10,935 nucleotides of DNA, from NCBI GenBank assembly GCA_005881995.1, contig VBHV01000262.1:1-10935 (forward strand), written 5' to 3'. This document shows, piece after piece, positions 5,367-10,935 of the stretch. The notes under the pieces are model-generated. The model did no database searches. It was given only the letters and a program-made list of their open reading frames with translations, and was not told the DNA's origin. A program made the position numbers and the translations under genes. Source of the stretch: Chloroflexota bacterium (GTDB lineage: Bacteria > Chloroflexota > Ktedonobacteria > Ktedonobacterales > Ktedonobacteraceae). The first letter of the stretch is position 1. The number at the start of each line of letters is the position of its first letter.

Positions 5367-7540
5367 CTAACAATTATTCAGTGACTCCTCCTCAACAGGA
5401 TGTGAGTGAAGAAACAGCCAATCCCACGAACGAGAACCAGCCCTTTGAAGAACGCCTGGAGCACGCTCTCAGCGATGATAACATGCACCGCGCGCTGGAA
5501 CGCTTCGCCCCGTCCTGGCTCGCATCGCGTAAGGACGTTTTTGCTATTGAGGAGGACGATTACGGCTCGGACTACAGCTTTGCCCACATGCGCTCTACCC
5601 TCCGCCAGGCCAAAGATTACGCCATCGAACACCAGCCAGAGTTGATAGCCCGGTTTAAAGCCCAGGCAGAAGCGGCTGGAGCAATCATCTACGAAGCGCG
5701 CACAGCAGAGGATGCCAACCGCTATATTTACGAACTGTGCCAGCGCAAGGGCATCGACCTCGTCGTCAAATCCAAGACCATGGTGAGCGAAGAGACCGAG
5801 CTGAATTATTACCTGGAGGCGCGCGGCATCAAGGCCGTCGAGACCGACCTCGGTGAATGGGTGGCCCAGCTCGCCCATGAGCGCCCCTCGCACATGGTGA
5901 TGCCTATCATCCACAAGACGCGCCAGCAGGTGGGCGAGGTACTCGCAGAGTCACTGGGGCGTCAGCGGGGCGAACGCGCTGATCGCCGAAAGCGGCACCG
6001 TGATGATGCTCACCAACGAGGGGAATGGCCGCCTGGTGACATCGCTGCCACCGGTGCACGTCGTCATGGCCGGCTATGATAAGCTCATCGGCACGTTTGC
6101 CGATGCTATGACGCAGCTGCGCCTGCTCGCGCGCAGCGCCACGGCCCAGCAGATCACGAGCTACACCACCTTTATTACCGGCCCGGCAACTCCTGGCAAA
6201 GAGATGCATATCGTGCTGGTCGATAACGGGCGGAGCGAGATGCGCGCCGACCCGCATTTTAAGGATGCCCTGCGCTGCATACGCTGCGCCGCCTGCGCCA
6301 ACATCTGCCCCTCTTATCAGCAGGTTGGAGGTCACGCCTTTGGCTATATCTACAGCGGCGCTATCGGGCTGGTCGTGACGCCTTTTCACCACGGCCTCGA
6401 AGCAGACGCGGGTCCACAGAGCCTGTGTGTTAGCTGTAATGCCTGCGAAACCATCTGCCCGGTTGAGATACCCCTGCCGAACCTGATCCTGGATGTGCGC
6501 AGCCGCGTCGTCGAGGCCAAAGGGCTGCCGTGGCTGAAGAAAGTGATCTTTGGGGCGTTGGCGCGTCCACGCCTGTTTGACCTGGCGGTGCGCTTCTTCA
6601 GCATTGCCCAGCTTCCGGTGACGCGCGGCAGCAACTACATTCGCCCACGCAGTTTCGGCATTCTCGGCAGGCTTCCTGGAGTGCGTCCAATAGCGAAGCT
6701 TGCGCGCTGGCGCAGCCTTCCCGCCTTCGCGATCAAACCGCTGCGCGACAGGGTAAAAGGACAGGTATCCCCAGCCTCCAGGGCTACAGTTGGAGCTCGA
6801 TTTAGCTCACCCGTAATAACGGTCTGCTACTTCGCGGGCTGTATGATAGACCGTCTCTTTCCCGAAATGGGTGAGGCCGCCATCAAGGTGCTACAAGCCT
6901 GCGGTGTGCAGGTCACATTCCCACAAAAGCAAAATTGCTGCGGTCTGATCGCGCTCAATTCAGGTGATCGCGCCGATTGCATAAAAATGGCACGCCAGAC
7001 GATCGCCGTGCTGGAGCAGGCGTTGGAACAAAGCAAGGCCGACTACATCGTCGGTGCCACGACAAGCTGCGTCGTCACCCTGTCACAAGACTATATCCGG
7101 CTCTTTGAAGATCTACAGCAGCAGGAGTGGCTGCAGCGAGCGCGTGCGTTGGCCGCGAAAGTGATGGACTTTGCAAGCTTCGTGGATCATGTTTTGCTGG
7201 CAAATGGTACAAAACTACCCGTTCGGAAAAGCGATGGCAAAGCAGGTGAGGTTATCGTGACCTATCACGATTCCTGCCAGTCGATCAATTGTCTTGGCCT
7301 GCGTTCGGAGGCGCGGCATATCATCCAGGAGGCGCTAGGTTTAGAGCTGCGGGAGATGCCGCAGTCAGACGTGTGCTGCGGGTTTGGGGGTGCGACCTCG
7401 ATTGAGCACGGTGATGTGGCGGAACGCCTTATGAACAATAAGCTGAACAACGCGGGGAGCACCGGAGCGACGTAGATGCAAGTGGGCGGCCCATGCGTGT
7501 GTTGCATTTGGCCCAGCTTATTGCTGAGCGATTGGAGTAG
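5363..7540 (+). pseudogene. lutB: LutB-LutA fusion (Fe-S lactate oxidation protein), broken by two internal frameshifting deletions
   Basis: ATG 5363 overlaps the lutC stop (ATGA). The first frame gives the LutB N-terminus (ERFAPSWLASRKD..., KSKTMVSEETELNYYLEARGIKAVETDLGEW, PSHMVMPIIHKTRQQV) up to about 5960. The protein then continues in another frame from about 5958 (GVSGANALIAESGTVMMLTNEGNGRLV) to 7475. This second part holds two 4Fe-4S motifs, C-x2-C-x2-C-x3-C at 6276-6308 and 6426-6458, then a linker, then LutA-type CCG domains: YFAGCMIDRLFPEMG, NCCGLIALNSGD, HDSCQ and VCCGFGG (about 6820-7400). The two subunits are therefore fused in one frame. The true C-terminus (DASGRPMRVLHLAQLIAERLE, stop 7538-7540) is in a third frame. 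About 26 residues are missing at the first break and about 17 at the second, the latter including the last conserved Cys of the CCG domain. Product as read would be non-functional unless the breaks are sequencing errors. Confidence 0.85.
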
Positions 7541-7698
7541 GGACAAGGAGTGGTGCAGTGGAGGGAGGTGGCCTTGTGCTTGTCCTGTTGAGGTAACGAT
7601 TCGGCCGGGTACACAAAGCGGCTATTGGCAGACAACCCAACAGGACGAGGACAAGCACAAGGCCCCCGCATCCGCCCTTCCCCGCCCCTTGTCCCTAC
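7537..7698. mobile_element. MITE-like inverted-repeat element with TA flanks
   Basis: The outer arms are GTAGGGACAAGG (7537-7548) and its exact complement CCTTGTCCCTAC (7687-7698). The inner arms are GGCCTTGTGCTTGTCC (starting 7570) and GGACAAGCACAAGGCC (ending 7664), followed by TGTTG versus CAACA; the right inner arm has 6 extra bases (a doubled AGGAC unit). The centre (7591-7637) is unpaired. The element has no coding capacity. TA sits immediately outside GGGACAAGG at both ends, as expected of TA-duplicating (IS630/Tc1-type) elements. Each arm can also fold on itself through GGACAAGG and CCTTGTGCTTGTCC. The left end supplies the lut stop codon. Confidence 0.6.
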
Positions 7699-7790
7699 GC
7701 AAAACCTGGACGCCTTTTCAGCATTTTTTCAGCAAACTGCCCCTGAATCTTCAATGAAGCCTGCTATGCTCAGACCAGGACGATTATCTG

Positions 7791-7818
7791 TTGTCTCCAA
7801 ATTTGATGCAAGCATAAC
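7791..7818 (+). promoter_or_regulatory. Candidate promoter for the DUF5666-like gene
   Basis: TTGTCT (7791-7796, 4/6) and CATAAC (7813-7818, 4/6) are separated by 16 bases, with a predicted start near 7825 and a purine-rich AAGAAGGG (7823-7830) before ATG 7842. Both boxes are weak. The remainder of 7699-7790 shows a T6 run (7721-7726 region) without a preceding hairpin and nothing else I can name. Confidence 0.25.
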
Positions 7819-7841
7819 AATGAAGAAGGGACAGTTTTCTT

Positions 7842-8697
7842 ATGGAAAGGCCATCTGTAAGGGCAAAGATCGCAGGTATATTGACAATATTGGGTAGATC
7901 TAAGCACAATCTGAAGCGGAAACGGGTGTACACCCTGGGGATAGGTATCCTCCTGCTCCTGGCTTTGGTTGCAGCAGGTAGCTCTGCGAACGCCGCAGGT
8001 TCAACTACCAAAACGTCGACGAACGAGGTTGGTCAGGGGAGCATACGGAAAGATGTATTGATGGTGACGGGCGTTAGTGGACACACGATCAACGGGAAGC
8101 ACAAAGATGGTACGACGGTGAATGTCATTACCACCACCAGTACGACGTTTACGAGAGATGGTGTATCTGTAAGCCTGAGCGCCGTGAAAGTCGGTGAGAT
8201 CATAGGTGTGGTTGGCAGTTCAAACGATGCCTGGAGCATTTCGGCAACTCATGTCGAGATTCTCGTTCCTGAAAAGCCTGGACCCGCAAGTGATACAGCG
8301 GTTGGCAGTATCAAACAAGATAGAAGGCAAGCAAGTGACGTTAAGAGATCTCAAGGTCGGTGACTTTGTGTTTGCGGAGGGGATACTGAATAATGATAGT
8401 TCGCTCACTGCGGACGAAGTGGTTGCCGGTATTCCGCCAAAGGGACCTCAAGGTGATTCCGGGGGTGGCTATATTACCCGCATCACTGGTACAACGATTA
8501 CTATTCAGAATGGCGGCAAAATGGCTACGATCAAAACCACAACCACGACCCGCTTTGGTGACAAGAGAGAGGGGAAGCAAGTGACATTAGCAGATCTCAA
8601 AGTTGGCGACTTTGTGTATGCCGTGGGGACATTAAATGGCGATGGTTCGCTCACTGCGGACGTTGTAGTTATTGTCAATCCACCAGGTCAGTCTTGA
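7842..8697 (+). pseudogene. Secreted DUF5666-like repeat protein, frame-broken by one internal deletion
   Basis: From ATG 7842 the frame gives a long basic n-region, a hydrophobic segment (about residues 30-46) and a likely signal-peptidase site after SSANA, so the product would be exported or anchored. The mature part is made of beta-rich Thr/Val/Gly repeats of the DUF5666 type (DGTTVNVITTTSTTFTRDG...VSLSAVKVGEIIGVVG). At about 8312 the homologous protein jumps to another frame: VGSI is followed directly by NKIEGKQVTLRDLKVGDFVFAEG. The last repeat is complete (YITRITGTTITIQNGGKMATIKTTTTTRFGDKREGKQVTLADLKVGDFVYAVG...) and ends at TGA 8695-8697. Comparison of the two repeats shows that 87 bp in the last copy correspond to only 4 bp in the broken one, so about 83 bp were lost. 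The function of this repeat is not established; cell-surface or carbohydrate roles are guesses. Confidence 0.72.
8323..8669 (+). repeat. Direct repeat units inside the DUF5666-like gene, 246-bp period
   Basis: The DNA at about 8323-8424 (GGCAAGCAAGTGACGTTA... GATCTCAA... GACTTTGTG ... TTCGCTCACTGCGGACG) recurs at about 8569-8670 with few differences, offset by exactly 246 bp, which is 82 codons. The high nucleotide identity indicates fairly recent duplication and gives a substrate for slippage or for mis-assembly. Confidence 0.7.
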
Positions 8698-8713
8698 TGA
8701 TGGCAGAGTCGTG

Positions 8714-8744
8714 ACCAGGAGCATCTGGTGGTAGATTACATCTA
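8714..8744. promoter_or_regulatory. Two small inverted repeats upstream of the response regulator
   Basis: ACCAG-6-CTGGT (8714-8729) and TAGAT-tac-ATCTA (8732-8744) are perfect 5-bp-arm inverted repeats placed 2 bases apart, within 20 bp of the DUF5666-like stop. They could be operator half-sites or RNA stems. No convincing -35/-10 pair was found in 8698-8815, so the promoter of the two-component genes is not placed. Confidence 0.25.
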
Positions 8745-8762
8745 AGCGGAAGTTTTAGGGAT

Positions 8763-8792
8763 GTGGGTATCTTCTGTGAAGAAGATGCCCAC
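8763..8792 (+). terminator. Strong hairpin with GTGA tetraloop between DUF5666-like gene and response regulator
   Basis: GTGGGTATCTTCT (8763-8775) pairs with AGAAGATGCCCAC (8780-8792) over 13 positions, with one G-U wobble and a 4-base GTGA (GNRA) loop. Only TTCT follows, so it is a poor intrinsic terminator by U-tract. It ends 23 bases before ATG 8816, so it may instead be a 5'-leader element of the response regulator mRNA. The structure is certain; the role is not. Confidence 0.5.
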
Positions 8793-8815
8793 TTCTGCAT
8801 GAGTGAACAGGTAGG

Positions 8816-9511
8816 ATGCGCATGGCTTTACGAGAGGAAGAACGCCAGCCTGTAGTACTGATTGTGGATGATGAGCCGCAAATTATCGAGTTTTTGCGGA
8901 TGGGATTTGGCTATGAGGGGTTTTGCGTCGGTATCGCCAGAACTGGTCCAGAGGCATTACAGGCTGTGGCAGCTCAACAACCTGACATGGTGATTCTCGA
9001 TGTGATGCTGCCGGGCCTCAATGGATTAGAGGTTGCACAGCGGATTCGTAAAGCGCATGATACGTGCATTATTATGCTGACGGCGAAGGAAGATGTTGAA
9101 GATCGCGTGGCTGGTCTGGATGTTGGGGCCGATGATTATGTGACCAAGCCATTTGCATTCAAGGAGTTGATGGCACGGGTACGTGCAGTGTTGCGCCGGC
9201 GTGGCTTGCAGCTTGGTGAACAGCTGACGTTTCAAGGAGTGACGCTCAATCGTGGCACCCGCATAGTCAACCGCGATGGTCGGGTCATTGAGTTGACGCC
9301 GCGTGAGTTTGACCTGCTGGAGTTTTTTATGATGCACCCGCGACAGGTGCTGACGAGAAATGCAATCCTGGCGCGTATCTGGGGCTACAATTACGTCGGT
9401 GATGACAATGTGATCGAGGTCTATATACGCCATTTGCGTGAGAAGTTGAACGATATTCCTCCACAGTTACTGCAAACAGTACGCGGAGTTGGCTACGTCC
9501 TGCGTGGGTAA
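8816..9511 (+). CDS. OmpR/PhoB-family response regulator
   Basis: The 231-residue cytoplasmic DNA-binding regulator is the phosphorylation partner of the kinase that follows. The receiver domain (about 12-125) has the acidic pair D18/D19, phospho-acceptor D62 in VILDVMLPG, switch T89 in MLTA and K111 in VTKPFAFKEL. The C-terminal winged helix (about 135-230) has LTPREFDLLEFFMMHPRQVLTRNAILARIWG, VEVYIRHLREKL-type recognition-helix features (IEVYIRHLREKL, 200-211) and the terminal TVRGVGYVLRG. All key residues are present and the length is typical. ATG 8822 (third codon) is an alternative start: AGGA lies 5 bases before it, whereas ATG 8816 has AGG 4 bases before it. The stop overlaps the kinase's ribosome binding site. 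Target genes are unknown; the strong hairpin upstream may affect its expression. Confidence 0.95.
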   Translation: MRMALREEERQPVVLIVDDEPQIIEFLRMGFGYEGFCVGIARTGPEALQAVAAQQPDMVILDVMLPGLNGLEVAQRIRKAHDTCIIMLTAKEDVEDRVAGLDVGADDYVTKPFAFKELMARVRAVLRRRGLQLGEQLTFQGVTLNRGTRIVNRDGRVIELTPREFDLLEFFMMHPRQVLTRNAILARIWGYNYVGDDNVIEVYIRHLREKLNDIPPQLLQTVRGVGYVLRG

Positions 9512-9516
9512 GGAGG
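9511..9516 (+). promoter_or_regulatory. Ribosome binding site AGGAGG of the kinase, overlapping the regulator stop
   Basis: A perfect AGGAGG begins on the last base of the response regulator's TAA and lies 7 bases before ATG 9524. It fixes the kinase start and implies coupled translation of the pair. Confidence 0.8.
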
Positions 9517-9523
9517 CAGAAAT

Positions 9524-10935
9524 ATGGAGCGCTTACACTGGTTCTATGGGTGGATGGGGCGTTTGCCGATTCGTTGGCGGCTTGCGCTGGTATCGTTTGG
9601 ATTGCTCGCCGGTCTGCTGGCAGCATTGGGCATATTGATTTCTGTGACTGAAGAAAGTGCCTTGCTTGCGAGCCAGGCGAATACCTTAAGTAGCCAGGCA
9701 TCCCTGGTGGCAGCATTCGATAGACTTGATAAGCTCGATACCTCTCCTTTGCCAGAAAATAAGATATCTCCTGATGCTGCATCAAATGTTATTGCAACGG
9801 CACGTAAAATAATTGGCTTAAATAAAAATATAGGAGTATCAGTTGTGGCACCCGATGGAGGCGTTATTGCTGCTGACTATGAAGACACAGGATCGCCTGT
9901 GGTTACGCTACAACAGGTGAGCATCCAGCAATGGCTCTCAACGCATACACTGTATATACTGGCAAACGATAGCCAGGGGCAACGTGAACTGGTCATATTG
10001 CAGCCTATACAGGAGGCAATAAAACAAGGAAAAGCAGCGCAGCCCGGCACTGTGACGATCGCTTTACTACAATTGAGTACGCCAACTACGCCAGTAGATC
10101 AGGCTGTGGAGCAAATGCGCTTAATTCTGGTAATCGGTATTGTAGGTGCTCTGGTTGTAGCTGCGACCCTCACACTGCCACTGATTCGGGGAGCGCTGCG
10201 TCCCCTGGTTGAAATGGAGCGCGTCAGCACGCGTATTGCCGATGGGGCATTGTCGTCGCGCCTGAAGGTACCAAAGACACGAGATGAAGTCGGGCGATTA
10301 GCCAGCTCTTTTAATAGTATGGTGACGCGCTTAGAGGCGGCATTTGCACGCCAGAAGCAATTTGTCGCCGATGTTTCACATGAGCTCCGCACACCGTTGA
10401 CAGCCCTTGGTGGGAGCATGGAGATGTTGTTGCTGGAGGCTGATAATGGAGACCCCGATGCATCTCGCCGCCTGGTGCGTGGCATGTATGCAGAGGTTGA
10501 GCGCATGCAGCGACTGGTTGCCGATCTGCTGGTCCTCTCCCGCTTAGATGAAGGACAGATCAAGCTGCATGAAGAAAGGGTTGATATGGGCATCCTGGCT
10601 GGCGAGGTATATGAGCAGGCCCGACAACTGGCGCGTGGGCAGGAGATGCGCTGCACTGCTGCCTCGTCTTGCCTTACCGTGTGTGGTGATGCAGATCAAC
10701 TGCGGCGCGTGCTCCTGAATATTGTCGAGAATGCCTTGAAGTTTACACCTGAAACCGGCCAGATCGAAGTCAGCGTTTGTAATGAAGGTACAGATGAGAT
10801 TGTTGTGGAGGTCTGTGATACCGGTACGGGCATCCCGGAGGAGGCGCTGCCGCACGTCTTCGATCGTTTCTATCGCGTAGATGCATCAAGGACGCGCTCC
10901 TCCTCGCAAGCAGGAAGCGGATTGGGTCTTTCGAT
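9524..10935 (+). CDS. Sensor histidine kinase with HAMP domain (cut by right edge)
   Basis: The frame is open for 470 codons to the window end. The order is: helix 1 (about 22-42), an extracytoplasmic sensor region (about 43-198, no family recognised), helix 2 (about 199-221), HAMP (about 222-273), and HisKA with FVADVSHELRTPLTALGGS and phospho-acceptor His286. The HATPase domain shows N-box NIVENALKF (N399, N403), G1 DTGTGIP (from D432), F-box FDRFYRVD (from F446) and the start of G2 (GSGLGLS) at the edge. Only the last few dozen residues should be missing. It is class I, autophosphorylating and passing phosphate to the regulator encoded 12 bp upstream. The first third of the sensor region (around 9760-9860) is more AT-rich than the rest, typical of fast-evolving sensor domains. 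The signal is unknown. Confidence 0.93.
   Translation, partial: MERLHWFYGWMGRLPIRWRLALVSFGLLAGLLAALGILISVTEESALLASQANTLSSQASLVAAFDRLDKLDTSPLPENKISPDAASNVIATARKIIGLNKNIGVSVVAPDGGVIAADYEDTGSPVVTLQQVSIQQWLSTHTLYILANDSQGQRELVILQPIQEAIKQGKAAQPGTVTIALLQLSTPTTPVDQAVEQMRLILVIGIVGALVVAATLTLPLIRGALRPLVEMERVSTRIADGALSSRLKVPKTRDEVGRLASSFNSMVTRLEAAFARQKQFVADVSHELRTPLTALGGSMEMLLLEADNGDPDASRRLVRGMYAEVERMQRLVADLLVLSRLDEGQIKLHEERVDMGILAGEVYEQARQLARGQEMRCTAASSCLTVCGDADQLRRVLLNIVENALKFTPETGQIEVSVCNEGTDEIVVEVCDTGTGIPEEALPHVFDRFYRVDASRTRSSSQAGSGLGLS

Noticed and set aside
5950..6000. Programmed ribosomal frameshift in lutB
   Set aside because: No slippery heptamer is seen and expected residues are missing at the junction, so a frameshift alone would not restore the family sequence.
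5907..6392. 161-codon antisense ORF over the lutB break
   Set aside because: LutB homology on the plus strand continues on both sides of the break, and the antisense peptide has no known domain.
7541..7698. CRISPR array or tRNA/attenuator structure in the repeat-rich gap
   Set aside because: The repeats are inverted and occur once per arm, not regularly spaced direct repeats, and no tRNA cloverleaf can be drawn.
7625..7897. Small plus-strand ORF crossing the inverted-repeat element, with an internal ATG at 7820
   Set aside because: It covers repeat DNA and a promoter gap, with no protein-like composition; the DUF5666-like frame with a signal peptide is the real gene.
10099..10656. 185-codon antisense ORF rich in Ser/Arg in the kinase gene
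   Set aside because: The plus strand encodes an unbroken HAMP-HisKA kinase here; the antisense product is typical shadow composition.

Overview
The window is bacterial, gene-dense and of moderate GC. Its gene content fits a soil-type Chloroflexota of the class Ktedonobacteria: a DUF5666-like repeat protein behind a signal peptide, a pRiA4b ORF-3-like protein, a LutB-LutA fusion, and an OmpR/HAMP-kinase pair. That placement is an inference from content; no rRNA or marker gene is present.

Layout. Positions 1-1810 lie on the minus strand: a polytopic membrane protein cut by the left edge, with its own promoter and an abutting palindrome, and upstream of it a complete Ca2+/H+ (CAX-type) antiporter. 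A divergent region (1811-1964) with TATAC-type repeats separates this from a plus-strand run: a pRiA4b ORF-3-like protein with two putative zinc motifs and an acidic tract, an MFS transporter of the sugar/SLC45-like type, lutC, and a lutB-lutA fusion overlapping lutC by ATGA. A short imperfect inverted-repeat element (MITE-like, TA-flanked) sits exactly at the lut stop codon. Then come a secreted DUF5666-like repeat protein, a structured intergenic region, an OmpR-family response regulator and its sensor histidine kinase, which runs off the right edge.

How the genes work together. LutC plus LutB-LutA would be the cytoplasmic Fe-S enzyme system oxidising L-lactate to pyruvate. The MFS transporter just upstream may be co-transcribed, but its family usually moves sugars, so a shared pathway is not shown. 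The response regulator and kinase form one transcription unit.

The most notable signal is damage. The lutB-lutA fusion is frame-broken twice and the DUF5666-like gene once. At each break both sides read as good homologous protein, but a stretch of about 50-85 bp of expected coding sequence is missing. Three such out-of-frame deletions within about 2.4 kb mean either local gene decay or a systematic assembly or consensus error. Neighbouring genes (antiporter, pRiA4b-like, MFS, response regulator, kinase) are intact. I see no convincing wholly new system; the MITE-like element, the structured leaders and the repeated palindromes are the leads that annotation alone would not explain.
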